A DNA stretch of 64,000 bases from NCBI GenBank assembly GCA_031253625.1, contig JAIRVZ010000014.1, positions 1-64,000 of the forward strand, read 5' to 3'. Below, piece after piece: positions 38,359-49,927 of this stretch; position 1 is the first letter of the stretch; each line of letters begins with the position of its first letter. This stretch comes from Dysgonamonadaceae bacterium (GTDB lineage: Bacteria > Bacteroidota > Bacteroidia > Bacteroidales > Azobacteroidaceae). Position numbers and translations under genes: made by a program. The notes beneath the pieces are model-generated. The model saw only the letters and a list, made by a program, of their open reading frames with translations. It did no database searches and was not told the DNA's origin.

Positions 38359-40158
38359 TTATTTCTTCGCCTGCCGTTTCCGCTCTGTTTCATCCAAAAT
38401 AATCTTACGCAAACGAAGGGCTTGAGGAGTTACTTCAACATACTCATCTTCTTTGATATATTCTAAGGCTTGTTCCAAACTGAAAACAACCGGTGGAGCG
38501 AGCCTTACTTTATCATCGGTTCCGGAGGCACGGACGTTAGTTAATTTTTTCGATTTGGTTACATTCACCACCAAATCACCTTCTTTGGAATGTTCACCGA
38601 CAATTTGTCCGGCATAAACATCGGTTTGCGGCTCGAGGAAAAAGCGTCCTCTATCTTGTAATTTATCTAAGGCATAGGCAAAAGCATTTCCGGTTTCCAT
38701 GGCGATGATAGAACCATTTTGTCGTTTTTCTATATCTCCTTTCCAAGGTTGATATTCAAGAAAACGATGTGCCATGATAGCTTCCCCGGCAGAAACAGTT
38801 AAAACGTTGTTAGTTAATCCGATAATACCTCGTGATGGTATGATAAATTCCAAATGAATACGGTCACTTTTGCGCTCCATAGTCTGCATCTCACCTTTGC
38901 GTTTGGTTACCATATCAATGATTTTACTGGCCGAGTCCTCAGGCAAATTGATGGTAAGCTGTTCGACAGGTTCGCAAGGTTCACCGCCAATATTTTTGAT
39001 AATTACTTGCGGCTGACCTACTTGCAACTCATATCCTTCACGACGCATGGTTTCAATCAATACTGATAAGTGAAGTACTCCACGACCAAAAACCGTCCAT
39101 GAATCGGCAGAATCGGTTGGTTCTACCCTGAGTGCCAGATTTTTATCCAATTCTCTGATTAAACGCTCATATATATGTCGAGAAGTTACATATTTGCCGT
39201 CTTTCCCGAAAAAGGGAGAATCGTTGATGGTAAATAACATCGACATGGTTGGTTCATCAATATCTATCGGGTCTAAAGGTTCCGGATTATTAATATCGGT
39301 AATCGTATCACCAATTTCAAAACCATCTATGCCTACAATGGCGCATATGTCTCCCGATTCGACACTGGTAACTTTCGTGCGACCAAGTCCCTCAAACACA
39401 TCTAATTCTTTTATTCTTGATTTGATGATTGAACCATCTCTTTTGCATAAAGCAATATCCATTCCTTCGCGCAATTCTCCCCGGTGCACCCGGCCTACGG
39501 CAATACGCCCCACATAATTGGAATAGTCCAACGAAGTGATTTGCATTTGAGGTTCTCCTTTCAATACTTTCGGAGCCGGAATATGTTCTATGATTGCGTC
39601 TAAAAGAGGATAAATATCATCGGTTTGTTTTTTCCAATCGTCCGACATCCAACCTTGTTTGGCAGAGCCATATATAGTAGGAAAATCCAACTGTTCTTCA
39701 GTAGCATCCAAATTAAACATCAGGTCGAATACCATTTCCTGCACTTCTTCGGGACGGCAGTTGGGCTTATCCACTTTATTGATAACCACAATCGGCTTTA
39801 ATCCTAAATTAAGAGCCTTTTGCAACACGAAACGAGTTTGAGGCATGGGTCCTTCAAAAGCATCGACCAAAAGTAAGCAGCCATCGGCCATGTTCAACAC
39901 TCGTTCGACTTCGCCTCCAAAATCAGCGTGCCCCGGAGTATCTATAATATTAATTTTATAGCCATTATAATTGATGGAAACATTTTTTGCGAGAATAGTG
40001 ATTCCGCGTTCGCGTTCCAAATCATTACTATCGAGAAATTGGTCAAGGTCGGCTTTATCATCTCTAAATAACTTGCCTGCTAACAGCATTTTATCTACTA
40101 AGGTTGTTTTTCCGTGGTCAACATGGGCAATAATTGCAATATTCCTAATTTTTTGCAT
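38359..40158 (-). CDS. typA: Ribosome-associated translational GTPase TypA/BipA
   Basis: [22 protein letters not shown]...[16 protein letters not shown]...[17 protein letters not shown]. Confidence 0.97.
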   Translation of the reverse strand: MQKIRNIAIIAHVDHGKTTLVDKMLLAGKLFRDDKADLDQFLDSNDLERERGITILAKNVSINYNGYKINIIDTPGHADFGGEVERVLNMADGCLLLVDAFEGPMPQTRFVLQKALNLGLKPIVVINKVDKPNCRPEEVQEMVFDLMFNLDATEEQLDFPTIYGSAKQGWMSDDWKKQTDDIYPLLDAIIEHIPAPKVLKGEPQMQITSLDYSNYVGRIAVGRVHRGELREGMDIALCKRDGSIIKSRIKELDVFEGLGRTKVTSVESGDICAIVGIDGFEIGDTITDINNPEPLDPIDIDEPTMSMLFTINDSPFFGKDGKYVTSRHIYERLIRELDKNLALRVEPTDSADSWTVFGRGVLHLSVLIETMRREGYELQVGQPQVIIKNIGGEPCEPVEQLTINLPEDSASKIIDMVTKRKGEMQTMERKSDRIHLEFIIPSRGIIGLTNNVLTVSAGEAIMAHRFLEYQPWKGDIEKRQNGSIIAMETGNAFAYALDKLQDRGRFFLEPQTDVYAGQIVGEHSKEGDLVVNVTKSKKLTNVRASGTDDKVRLAPPVVFSLEQALEYIKEDEYVEVTPQALRLRKIILDETERKRQAKK

Positions 40159-40217
40159 ATACATACGTTTTTAAAACAAGGGCGCAAAGGTACGGAATAA
40201 AATAAAAAAATTATTTG

Positions 40218-40225
40218 TATTTTTG
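40218..40225 (+). promoter_or_regulatory. Bacteroidetes -7 box upstream of a short lipoprotein ORF
   Basis: TATTTTTG matches TAnnTTTG. Confidence 0.4.
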
Positions 40226-40244
40226 CAAAAAACTTTCGAATGAT

Positions 40245-40328
40245 ATGAAAAAAATAGTTTTGACTGCAATAAGCTTGTTGTTTTTATTGTTTTTGTTGGC
40301 TGCATGTGCAACCCCTTGCGGCTGTTGA
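40245..40328 (+). CDS. Very short lipoprotein, 27 aa
   Basis: MKKIVLTAISLLFLLFLLAACATPCGC*; lipobox LAAC. Confidence 0.5.
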   Translation: MKKIVLTAISLLFLLFLLAACATPCGC

Positions 40329-40346
40329 AAGAGTTTGCTGTCTTTT

Positions 40347-40751
40347 CTACTCTGTTGTCAAAGGAGTATAAAGTTCTATCAGATTTTCTTCGGGATCGCG
40401 CAAATGCACAACTCGCATTCCCCAATCAGACATATCGGTTGGCTGATTAATGAACGTAACGTCTTTTGCCAAAAGTGCTTTATAAGTTTCATCAACATTC
40501 TCAACTTCAAACGATATCATCATTTTTTCTCTACAATCGGTCGGCTGACTTTTGTCCGTATTGCCAACAGCGGGAGCCATAAGGTCAGACACGAACAATG
40601 CCAATCCTTCAATGCCTTCGGCTACTTTGAAACTTGCATAACAGCCTTCTAAATTCCAAGTCGCTTCCAAACCAAGTTTTTCGGTATAAAACTTGAAACA
40701 CTTCTCATAGTCTTTGACTAACAACCTTACATTATTAAACTTCATAATCAC
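40347..40751 (-). CDS. VOC/glyoxalase-family protein
   Basis: MKFNNVRLLVKDYEKCFKFYTEKLGLEATW...MRVVHLRDPEENLIELYTPL. Confidence 0.85.
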   Translation of the reverse strand: MIMKFNNVRLLVKDYEKCFKFYTEKLGLEATWNLEGCYASFKVAEGIEGLALFVSDLMAPAVGNTDKSQPTDCREKMMISFEVENVDETYKALLAKDVTFINQPTDMSDWGMRVVHLRDPEENLIELYTPLTTE

Positions 40752-40768
40752 TTAAATTTTAAATGTGT

Positions 40769-41245
40769 TTATACTTCTATTTTTTCTTTATTATTCAGTT
40801 TCAAGTCAATGCCGAGTGAATCAGCAATTTCCGTTATGAATTTTCGCACAAGTTTACTTTTTTCTTTCAACTCAACGTTCGCAACCTCATTTTTCACTTC
40901 GTTGTGTATTTCCTGTAATTTATCAATCGGCAGTAAAGCACAAGTTTGGCAGAAAAAACTTTTCGCCCGACCATCATCGTAATTTGTCAATAAATCACTC
41001 AAAATGTCAATACGCATTTTCTGTTTCTCGATAAAGCGTTCGATACCATCTGTTTTGATATCCTCAATGTTTGAAAACATTTTCTTGTGAGTTACAAAAG
41101 AATCGGAAACTGCACTTTCGGTTTTGAGTCGGTAACAGGGAAAATCTTTGCAATCAGCGCAAGTTTCAAATCCGTTTTTAATCACGCAACAGGTCAAAAT
41201 TCCACAAGCGCCAATCGTTTCGTATTTTTTTAGTTTGTCTGACAT
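40769..41245 (-). CDS. DUF3795-like Cys-rich protein
   Basis: GACGILTCCVIKNGFETCADCKDFPCYRL. Confidence 0.75.
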   Translation of the reverse strand: MSDKLKKYETIGACGILTCCVIKNGFETCADCKDFPCYRLKTESAVSDSFVTHKKMFSNIEDIKTDGIERFIEKQKMRIDILSDLLTNYDDGRAKSFFCQTCALLPIDKLQEIHNEVKNEVANVELKEKSKLVRKFITEIADSLGIDLKLNNKEKIEV

Positions 41246-41434
41246 TTTCGTATAGGAAAAGTATTGCTTAAATTAAGAATGATTTCGCTGTAAATTTATA
41301 AATTTTCTAATCAAATCAGTTGTGCTTATAAAGATTTTGGTTGAAATTTTTCAAAGGCAATACTTGTTTTACGTGAGTAATTTAAAATCTCAAAAAAAAC
41401 GTATTAGATTTATCGGAATAATGAAATTTTTCCG

Positions 41435-41442
41435 TACTTTTG
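41435..41442 (+). promoter_or_regulatory. Bacteroidetes -7 box for gapA
   Basis: TACTTTTG, about 72 bp upstream of the ATG. Confidence 0.5.
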
Positions 41443-41508
41443 CAGCGCAAAAAGAAAGGGTAGATTTTCTTCTAATGAAAAATTATTTTCTAACCATTAT
41501 AAAATTAA

Positions 41509-42513
<1,005 letters not shown>

Positions 42514-42560
42514 GTTCCGAACGTAGTGGGGAATCCACCGCCCCAAAAGGGGAGAAAATA

Positions 42561-42591
42561 AAAAAGGCTGTTTCAAAAACAGCCTTTTTTA
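42561..42591 (+). terminator. Rho-independent terminator of gapA
   Basis: aaaaaaggctgtttcaaaaacagccttttttatttt. Confidence 0.85.
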
Positions 42592-42609
42592 TTTTGTATG
42601 ATTTTATTG

Positions 42610-43038
42610 TTATTCGATTACAATAAGGTCATTGCCTTCCAATACAGCATCTCCCTGATTTACCTTTATTTCTTTAACAACTCCATCTTTGTCGGAATTA
42701 ATGGAATTTTCCATCTTCATAGCCTCAAGAACCATCAGTTTTTGACCTTTTTTGACAGAATCTCCCACTTTACAACTTACCTCAATAATTGTCCCCGGCA
42801 GGGGCGAACGTAATGCTTTTGGACCGGAAGCCGCTACAGCTACAGGACGTGCAATCGGAGTTACAGGAACCGTTGCCGGACGAGTGGGATTCACCACTGC
42901 TTGTTGTTTTTTCTCCTGTTTTTCCATTTCTACTTTATATGGAGCGCCATTCACTTCTATATTCGCAATAGCATCATCAATGCTGTTTACAACCACATTG
43001 TAAACAGTTCCGTTAATTGTATATTTGAAATTTTTCAT
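42610..43038 (-). CDS. Biotin carboxyl carrier subunit
   Basis: LRSPLPGTIIEVSCKVGDSVKKGQKLMVLEAMKMENSI. Confidence 0.94.
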   Translation of the reverse strand: MKNFKYTINGTVYNVVVNSIDDAIANIEVNGAPYKVEMEKQEKKQQAVVNPTRPATVPVTPIARPVAVAASGPKALRSPLPGTIIEVSCKVGDSVKKGQKLMVLEAMKMENSINSDKDGVVKEIKVNQGDAVLEGNDLIVIE

Positions 43039-43044
43039 TGTCGT

Positions 43045-43218
43045 TTATCTTCTCGGTATTTCTCTTAATGTATAAATCTTTGAACTCCAGGGAGAATAGC
43101 TACGGTCGATAGTTTTAATCGTAAGTACCGTATTTTCTTCGTCGTGTTCACTTTCTGTTATCTCATATATAGCCATGGCTATAGCAGCATAAACTTCTCC
43201 TGTTTCCATGATAGTCAT
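43045..43218 (-). CDS. Short conserved-looking protein between carboxylase subunits (57 aa)
   Basis: MTIMETGEVYAAIAMAIYEITESEHDEENTVLTIKTIDRSYSPWSSKIYTLREIPRR*; fills the gap between the two subunit genes. Confidence 0.7.
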   Translation of the reverse strand: MTIMETGEVYAAIAMAIYEITESEHDEENTVLTIKTIDRSYSPWSSKIYTLREIPRR

Positions 43219-43221
43219 AAT

Positions 43222-44775
43222 TTATAATGGCAAATTATCGTGCTTTTTAGCAGGATTAAGTTGTTTCTTAGTAGATAACTGTTGGAATGCACGAATTACG
43301 CGGAAACGCGTATTTCTCGGCTCGATAACATCATCAATATAACCATATTTGGCTGCATTATACGGATTCGCAAATGCCTTGGTATATTCTTCTTCTTTTT
43401 CAGCCAAATATGCTTTGGGATCTTCCGATTCTTTTGCCTCTTTGGCATAAAGCACTTCTACAGCACCGGCTCCACCCATTACTGCGATTTCGGCAGTCGG
43501 CCACGCATAGTTCATATCACCGCGCAACTGTTTACAACTCATTACGATATGAGCACCACCATAAGATTTACGCAATGTTACGGTTACTTTCGGAACTGTA
43601 GCCTCTCCATAGGCATAAAGCAATTTCGCACCATGAACAATTACACCACCATACTCCTGAGCTGTTCCGGGAAGGAATCCGGGAACGTCGACCAGTGTCA
43701 AAATAGGAATATTAAATGCGTCACAGAAACGAACAAAGCGAGCAGCTTTGCGCGATGCGTTGATGTCCAATACTCCTGCCAAGCGACAAGGTTGGTTGGC
43801 AACAATACCGGTAGAACGTCCGTTCAGACGGGCAAATCCTACGATTATATTTTGTGCATAATCGGCATGTACTTCGAGGAATTCTCCTTCGTCGATAATC
43901 GCACCGATTACTTCATACATGTCATAAGCCTTATTAGGACTGTCGGGAATAATCTCATTCAGAGAATCTTCCAAACGGTCAATCGGGTCTTCGGTTACAT
44001 GTATCGGGGCTTCTTCCAAGTTGTTTTGCGGTAAAAAGCTTAACAGACGACGAGTTAAATTCAATCCTTCTTCTCCGTTTTCCACAGCAAAATGCGCTAC
44101 ACCCGAACGAGAGGCGTGAACTGTTGCTCCTCCTAATTCTTCCTGAGTAACATCTTCACCGGTTACGGTTTTCACCACTTTAGGCCCGGTAAGGAACATA
44201 TAGCTCATTCCTTTAACCATAATAGTAAAGTCGGTCAACGCGGGAGAATACACAGCACCTCCTGCACAAGGACCAAAGATTCCTGAAATCTGAGGAACCA
44301 CACCTGATGCCATAATGTTGCGTTGGAAAATTTCAGCATATCCGCCCAAAGCATTGATACCTTCTTGAATACGAGCACCTCCGGAGTCGTTCAATCCAAC
44401 GATAGGAGCACCTGTTGTCATGGCTATATCCATTACTTTACAGATTTTTTGTGCCATGGTTTCAGACAAAGAGCCTCCAATAACGGTAAAATCCTGTGCG
44501 AAAATATATACTAAACGACCTTCGATTGTTCCGTAACCGGTTACAACTCCGTCGCCTAAAAATTGTTTTTTCTCCATTCCGAAATTCGTACAACGATGCT
44601 GTACAAACATATCGAATTCTTCAAAACTACCTTCGTCCAGCAACATGGTAATACGCTCTCTGGCAGTATATTTACCTTGCGAGTGTTGTTTTTCAATGGC
44701 TTTTTCACCGCCACCTAAGCGAGCCTTCGCTCTAAGCTCGATAAGCTCTTTTACTTTATTCAGTTGATTGCTCAT
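43222..44775 (-). CDS. Acyl-CoA carboxylase beta / methylmalonyl-CoA decarboxylase alpha subunit
   Basis: [62 protein letters not shown]. Confidence 0.94.
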   Translation of the reverse strand: MSNQLNKVKELIELRAKARLGGGEKAIEKQHSQGKYTARERITMLLDEGSFEEFDMFVQHRCTNFGMEKKQFLGDGVVTGYGTIEGRLVYIFAQDFTVIGGSLSETMAQKICKVMDIAMTTGAPIVGLNDSGGARIQEGINALGGYAEIFQRNIMASGVVPQISGIFGPCAGGAVYSPALTDFTIMVKGMSYMFLTGPKVVKTVTGEDVTQEELGGATVHASRSGVAHFAVENGEEGLNLTRRLLSFLPQNNLEEAPIHVTEDPIDRLEDSLNEIIPDSPNKAYDMYEVIGAIIDEGEFLEVHADYAQNIIVGFARLNGRSTGIVANQPCRLAGVLDINASRKAARFVRFCDAFNIPILTLVDVPGFLPGTAQEYGGVIVHGAKLLYAYGEATVPKVTVTLRKSYGGAHIVMSCKQLRGDMNYAWPTAEIAVMGGAGAVEVLYAKEAKESEDPKAYLAEKEEEYTKAFANPYNAAKYGYIDDVIEPRNTRFRVIRAFQQLSTKKQLNPAKKHDNLPL

Positions 44776-44785
44776 ATATAATTAT

Positions 44786-45187
44786 TTAATGTTGACAAAG
44801 TTCAGTTAGAACACTGCAAGTAGATTTCGGATGAAGGAATGCGATGTTTAATCCTTCTGCTCCCTTGCGAGGGGCCTTATCTATCAATTGTACACCTTTG
44901 GATTCAGCTTCAGTCAAAGCGTCGGCAACATTAGGAACAGCAAATGCAATATGATGCACACCTTCTCCTTTTTTCTCAATAAATTTTGCGATAGTAGATT
45001 CTTCAGAAGTGGGCTCAAGAAGTTCAATTTTAGTCTGCCCTACCTGAAAAAATGCGGTTTTCACCTTTTGATCTTCTACAACTTCAATGTTGTAACATTT
45101 CATTCCCAATACTTGTTCATAATAAGGAAGACATGCTTCGATGCTCTTTACAGCGATTCCAATGTGCTCAATATGAGTAATTTCCAT
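44786..45187 (-). CDS. mce: Methylmalonyl-CoA epimerase
   Basis: ITHIEHIGIAVKSIEACLPYYEQVLG...GVHHIAFAVPNVADAL. Confidence 0.93.
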   Translation of the reverse strand: MEITHIEHIGIAVKSIEACLPYYEQVLGMKCYNIEVVEDQKVKTAFFQVGQTKIELLEPTSEESTIAKFIEKKGEGVHHIAFAVPNVADALTEAESKGVQLIDKAPRKGAEGLNIAFLHPKSTCSVLTELCQH

Positions 45188-45283
45188 ATCAATAATAAGT
45201 TAAATATTTAGTGACATTTTAATAAACCGCAAAGGTACTGTTTCTCTTTATATTAAAGAAAGTTTTCCATGATAATTTTTGTC

Positions 45284-46012
45284 TTACTCATGAAAAAAGC
45301 TTTGAAAAACTTCAAGGGATTTCATTTCAGGAAAGTCTGATAAATGCAATTTGTAATATTCCAACATACGGTTAATTATACTAACTCTCTGCTTTCCGGA
45401 AAAAGAGAATGTGTGCATATTTTCGTAATTCATTCTCAACAATAAAAGAAAAATACGACTGTCGTCGGGATTTAGAAAATGAGGATGAAAAGGTTTTGTC
45501 AGCACAAATTCTCCATTCTGCATATCGAAAAACATGTTGGGCATATATCCTTCCGCATTGGGATAAAATCCAAGGAAAATGCTTGACCGAATCATAAAAA
45601 CCAAATGAAAATTGGCAATGCCATCTTCTGCCAAATCAAATATCCGCATGGATTGACAGATAAAATCAAACAGCATTTTATTGGATTGTATATCCTTGGA
45701 TATGTGAGAAATAAACTCGGCAAGAAAAATACTTACCGTACTTTTCACAGGGTCGAACAAAACGCTTGATAATGGGAGATGAACTTTAGCCTCTTTAATG
45801 CGCTGTATATCTCGTAAATTTTTATGCTCTACTTCCAAATCAAGAACAGCTAACGCGTGAAACAGCGATTTCGGCACCCTCGTATGCTTTCCTTTCGATT
45901 TCGCGGTCAAGTAAGAAACTCGTCCGAATTCTTCTGTATATATTTGCGTGATGGCATATTTGTCGTTATACATAAAACTGTGTAACACAATGCCTCGTGT
46001 TTTATGGAGCAT
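45284..46012 (-). CDS. recO: DNA repair protein RecO
   Basis: MLHKTRGIVLHSFMYNDKYAITQIYTEEFGRVSYL. Confidence 0.9.
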   Translation of the reverse strand: MLHKTRGIVLHSFMYNDKYAITQIYTEEFGRVSYLTAKSKGKHTRVPKSLFHALAVLDLEVEHKNLRDIQRIKEAKVHLPLSSVLFDPVKSTVSIFLAEFISHISKDIQSNKMLFDFICQSMRIFDLAEDGIANFHLVFMIRSSIFLGFYPNAEGYMPNMFFDMQNGEFVLTKPFHPHFLNPDDSRIFLLLLRMNYENMHTFSFSGKQRVSIINRMLEYYKLHLSDFPEMKSLEVFQSFFHE

Positions 46013-46076
46013 ATCTTTTCTTTAAATTATCAACTCTTTTCGCTCTATGAATATTGTAGATATAAGATAAATATTA

Positions 46077-46084
46077 TACTTTTG
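46077..46084 (+). promoter_or_regulatory. Bacteroidetes -7 box for tRNA-Arg
   Basis: TACTTTTG, about 60 bp upstream of the tRNA. Confidence 0.45.
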
Positions 46085-46145
46085 CGGTTCCAAATTTCAG
46101 AGGAACTAAAAGAGATTGCAAAAGTAAATATAAATTTTCAAATAA

Positions 46146-46217
46146 GCCCCTGTAGTTCAACGGATAGAATAGAAGTTTCCTAAACTTTAGATAGCAGTTC
46201 GATTCTGCTCGGGGGTA
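46146..46217 (+). tRNA. tRNA-Arg (anticodon CCU)
   Basis: Cloverleaf: acceptor GCCCCTG/CGGGGGT, D stem GTTC/GAAT, anticodon stem GAAGT/ACTTT with loop TTCCTAA, T arm AGCAG-TTCGATT-CTGCT; no encoded CCA. Confidence 0.88.
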
Positions 46218-46220
46218 CAT

Positions 46221-46253
46221 AAAAAGCCAACTCGTGAATTGAGTTGGCTTTTT
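46221..46253 (+). terminator. Rho-independent terminator after tRNA-Arg
   Basis: aaaaagccaactc-gtgaatt-gagttggctttttt. Confidence 0.85.
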
Positions 46254-46286
46254 TAGTTTTAATCAATCAGAGCTATCTTCCTAGTT

Positions 46287-47015
46287 TTATTTTTCTCTTA
46301 CTTTACCTGAACCGCTAATTTTCGTATTAACGGTAGGATTTCCTCGATAATTTACTTCACCGGAACCGGATATATTTGCATTTAAATCATTTTCAACACT
46401 GATATTTACTTTTCCGGAACCACTTATTTTGACAGTAGCATTTTTTACATCGAATTCGTAACCTTCAAAAACTCCGGATCCGGAAATATCGATATTAGCA
46501 TTTGCAGCACTTCCGATAGCAGTCACTTTACCGGAACCGGAAATCTTCCCTGAAAATCTACTACAGTCAACCATTACATCTGCCTTTCCGGAACCTGAGA
46601 TGTCGACACCAAACGATGGTGTAATTATTTCATCAAAACATTTAAACTTGCAGGAGCCGGACATCGAAACATCGGTTAAAACCGGACAATAAACTTCGAC
46701 CAAAAATTTCGTGAACGAGCAAGAAACTCCTTTTTCGGTTTTAATAGTCAGCGTATTATTTCTTGTGAAAATTTCAACATATTCTTTAAGATTCGAATCG
46801 ACAGTAAGAATCACCCGATACTCGTCGCTCGCATAATAATGCACTTCGGGAGAACTAGCAGCAGAGATTTTGTCAAATGCATAAATACTATTTACCTCCG
46901 ATGTCGTTAATTTACCATTTCCTCTCTCATGAGAAATATTAATACATGATGTACAAACAGAAAAAAAACCAATAACAAGCGTCGCAACAAAAAAATTACT
47001 CAATGTTCTTTTCAT
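46287..47015 (-). CDS. Head GIN / DUF2807-type putative auto-transporter adhesin lipoprotein
   Basis: Repeated [KD]ISGSGK beta-helix turns; lipoprotein signal ...GFFSVCTSC. Confidence 0.85.
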   Translation of the reverse strand: MKRTLSNFFVATLVIGFFSVCTSCINISHERGNGKLTTSEVNSIYAFDKISAASSPEVHYYASDEYRVILTVDSNLKEYVEIFTRNNTLTIKTEKGVSCSFTKFLVEVYCPVLTDVSMSGSCKFKCFDEIITPSFGVDISGSGKADVMVDCSRFSGKISGSGKVTAIGSAANANIDISGSGVFEGYEFDVKNATVKISGSGKVNISVENDLNANISGSGEVNYRGNPTVNTKISGSGKVREK

Positions 47016-47222
47016 TTTCAAATCCCTAAATCCGTGTCGGGCACAACCTTCTAATTTCGAAATCATTTTACTTTTTGTTAATACAACTTCATTGAGAAAA
47101 ACTCAATAAAAAAACACTGCAAAAGTATACTTAGTAAAAAGAACAATCAAAAAAATGGGATATAATGCCTATATCTGTGATGAAAAATTATAAACAGTCA
47201 TGCCTTTTGTTGCATCGGTACG

Positions 47223-47675
47223 TCATCTTATCTTGACAAGAACATAATTTTGAGCCAAATCGCCGGTAATCACATTTCCTTCCAAATCTAATTGAATCAG
47301 CTTATTTTCCCCTACCTTATATTGAGTAGGGTATTTATCTCTGTCTAAGCCTTCTAAAGTAATCGAACCACCATCGGCACTCCAGCGAAAAGTTCCTGAA
47401 TAATTGTAATCCGACTCTTTTCTGTTTTGGTATCTCATACTCATTTGGAATGTATGATCCTGTGCCAAGGTAATTTTAACCTCAATACCCGTGCAATCTG
47501 CACATGGAATAACTCCGGAATAAGTACCTGCCCAATCCAAGCTGATCATGGAATTGTGAAGCGTAGCAATTTGAGAATTTGCTTGTTCTTTGTCTTTTGA
47601 TTTACAAGCGTTTAATCCAAGTAATAAGCATGTAATGCTTAAAATAAAGATAATTTTTTTCATACTCATTTTCAT
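47223..47675 (-). CDS. NlpE N-terminal-domain lipoprotein
   Basis: LLGLNACKSKDKEQ; WAGTYSGVIPCADCTGIEVKITL. Confidence 0.88.
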   Translation of the reverse strand: MKMSMKKIIFILSITCLLLGLNACKSKDKEQANSQIATLHNSMISLDWAGTYSGVIPCADCTGIEVKITLAQDHTFQMSMRYQNRKESDYNYSGTFRWSADGGSITLEGLDRDKYPTQYKVGENKLIQLDLEGNVITGDLAQNYVLVKIR

Positions 47676-47738
47676 TTTTAAATTAGAACATCTTTCTTTA
47701 TAAACACATAAAGATAAAAAAAGTTCTAAAATAATTCA

Positions 47739-47746
47739 TACTTTTG
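47739..47746 (+). promoter_or_regulatory. Bacteroidetes -7 box for ispE
   Basis: TACTTTTG. Confidence 0.45.
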
Positions 47747-47781
47747 TAATTTACAAAATTATTCAGTAAGAATTTAAGTTC

Positions 47782-48591
47782 ATGATTTGTTTTCCCAACG
47801 CAAAAATCAATCTTGGCCTCAACATTGTATCTAAACGAGCAGATGGGTATCATAATTTAGAAACCATTTTTTATCCGATTGCCGTTAAAGACGCTTTGGA
47901 GGTTGTTCCTGCTACAGGAGAAAAAGGTATTTTTAAACAATCGGGCATTCTTTTAGATGGAAATCCTGAACATAATTTGGTTATTAAAGCGTATTCTCTA
48001 CTCAAAAAAGAGTACAATCTTCCGGAAATAGATATTTATTTGCGAAAAAATATTCCATTCGGAGCAGGATTGGGCGGAGGTTCTGCTGATGCTGCTTTCA
48101 TGCTCAAATTATTAAATAACGTGTATGAATTACATCTATCGGAAACCCGGATGGAAGAATTGGCCTCTCAATTAGGCGCGGATTGTCCGTTTTTCATTCA
48201 AAATAAACCTGTTTTTGCCACTGGAATCGGAAACGTTTTCACGCCCATAGACTTATCTCTTAAAGAATATTTCATCGTTTTGATAAAACCGGATATTTAT
48301 GTTTCCACCAAAGAGGCATACGAATTGGTAAAGCCGAAAACTCCGATTATCTCTCTCAAAGAAATCATCAAAAACCCATCGGAAACATGGAAGGACACGA
48401 TGGTAAATGATTTTGAATCAAGTGTTTTTGTGAAATATCCTGCGATTAAAAATATAAAAGAAAAACTATACGATTCGGGAGCCGTATACGCCTCTATGTC
48501 GGGTTCGGGGTCTTCTGTCTTCGGAATTTTCAAAGAAGAAATTGATTTATCAAAAGAATTTCAGGGAGATGTTTTTTGCGTGAAATGTTAG
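47782..48591 (+). CDS. ispE: 4-diphosphocytidyl-2-C-methyl-D-erythritol kinase
   Basis: [46 protein letters not shown]. Confidence 0.96.
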   Translation: MICFPNAKINLGLNIVSKRADGYHNLETIFYPIAVKDALEVVPATGEKGIFKQSGILLDGNPEHNLVIKAYSLLKKEYNLPEIDIYLRKNIPFGAGLGGGSADAAFMLKLLNNVYELHLSETRMEELASQLGADCPFFIQNKPVFATGIGNVFTPIDLSLKEYFIVLIKPDIYVSTKEAYELVKPKTPIISLKEIIKNPSETWKDTMVNDFESSVFVKYPAIKNIKEKLYDSGAVYASMSGSGSSVFGIFKEEIDLSKEFQGDVFCVKC

Positions 48592-48693
48592 TAAATAAGA
48601 CATAGGTAGCGTATTTTGTAAAGAAAAAAATAATACATTTGTACTTTACAATCATATATAGAAAATTAATCAAAATTCTAAAAGCCAAAATTT

Positions 48694-49164
48694 ATGGAAC
48701 AAAAAAATGAAATTATTCTGTATCAAGAAATTCCACTAGGAAGAACAAAAGAAGAAATTCTACAGCGTGAAAAAATCATCAAAAATTTTTATGTTGCATG
48801 GAATATAGCAAATCCTGGGAAGCGTATTTATAATGTTAGTTTACAAGCGTTTATTCATATCAAGTTTTTATCCTTTCAGGAAACAGTAGAGAAAGCCTCT
48901 CGTAGTTATAAATCCACGCTTGCAGTAACATATCTAACTGAAATATTGGAACTTGCGACGGTGGTAAATTATACAAAACCTAAAGAGGGCAACAAAAAGC
49001 AAAGTCGTTTTTACGATATTATTATTATTATGCAATACAGCAAGGCAAATTTTGGAATAATAAAACTGACGGTAGGTATTTTGCGTGGCAGCAGAGAGAA
49101 AATTCAATATTGTATTACTACAATAGAAAAAACGACTGCACAACCCGCAACATACACGCAATAG
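48694..49164 (+). CDS. Hypothetical protein, 156 aa
   Basis: Long ORF with its own intergenic spacer; RIYNVSLQAFIHIKFLSFQETVEKASRSYKSTLAVTYLTEILE. Confidence 0.6.
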   Translation: MEQKNEIILYQEIPLGRTKEEILQREKIIKNFYVAWNIANPGKRIYNVSLQAFIHIKFLSFQETVEKASRSYKSTLAVTYLTEILELATVVNYTKPKEGNKKQSRFYDIIIIMQYSKANFGIIKLTVGILRGSREKIQYCITTIEKTTAQPATYTQ

Positions 49165-49244
49165 TTATACAATCGTCAATCTATAATGCCACAAAGGTAC
49201 ATCTTTTTTTAGATATGCAATGAATTATTGTGAAAAATAATACC

Positions 49245-49252
49245 TATTTTTG
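49245..49252 (+). promoter_or_regulatory. Bacteroidetes -7 box for pyrE
   Basis: TATTTTTG, about 33 bp upstream of the ATG. Confidence 0.45.
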
Positions 49253-49284
49253 CAAGCGAATAATTTTTAAACAGACACCAATCA

Positions 49285-49920
49285 ATGAAAACATTAGAAA
49301 GAATTGTAGCAGAGAAACTTCTGAAAATCAAAGCTGTCAAATTACAACCGGCTAACCCTTTTATTTGGGCCTCAGGTTGGAAATCTCCTATCTATTGTGA
49401 TAACCGGAAAACATTGTCATATCCGGCAACCCGTAGTTTTATCAAATTAGAATTAGCCCGCGTCATTCTTGAAAAATATGAAAATGTAGATGCCATTGCC
49501 GGAGTTGCAACAGGAGCTATTGCACAAGGTGCCATGGTAGCCGATGAATTGAATATACCGTTTGTATACATTCGCTCTTCTCCAAAAGATCATGGTTTGG
49601 AAAACTTGATCGAAGGAGATTTAAAACCCGGATCTAAAGTTGTTGTTGTCGAAGATTTGATTTCGACCGGCGGCAGTAGCTTAAAAGCTGTAGAAGCCGT
49701 TCGGAATGCCGGATGTGATGTGTTGGGAATGGTTGCTATTTTCACTTATGGTTTTCCTGTTTCCGAAGAAAAATTCAAAGAGGCTAAAGTAGAACTAACT
49801 ACATTGTGCGACTACAATGCCATCTTAGACGAAGCTCTTAGAATAGATTATATCGACCAATCTGAAATTGCCATATTGCAACGCTGGAGAAAAGATCCGG
49901 CCAATTGGAACCCAAAATAA
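49285..49920 (+). CDS. pyrE: Orotate phosphoribosyltransferase
   Basis: NPFIWASGWKSPIYCDNRKTLSYP; VVVVEDLISTGGSSLKA. Confidence 0.96.
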   Translation: MKTLERIVAEKLLKIKAVKLQPANPFIWASGWKSPIYCDNRKTLSYPATRSFIKLELARVILEKYENVDAIAGVATGAIAQGAMVADELNIPFVYIRSSPKDHGLENLIEGDLKPGSKVVVVEDLISTGGSSLKAVEAVRNAGCDVLGMVAIFTYGFPVSEEKFKEAKVELTTLCDYNAILDEALRIDYIDQSEIAILQRWRKDPANWNPK

Positions 49921-49927
49921 AGAAAGT

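Noticed and set aside
43282-44034. 250-aa plus-strand ORF
   Set aside because: Antisense to the carboxyltransferase gene; composition (Cys/Phe/Ile-rich) is typical of shadow ORFs.
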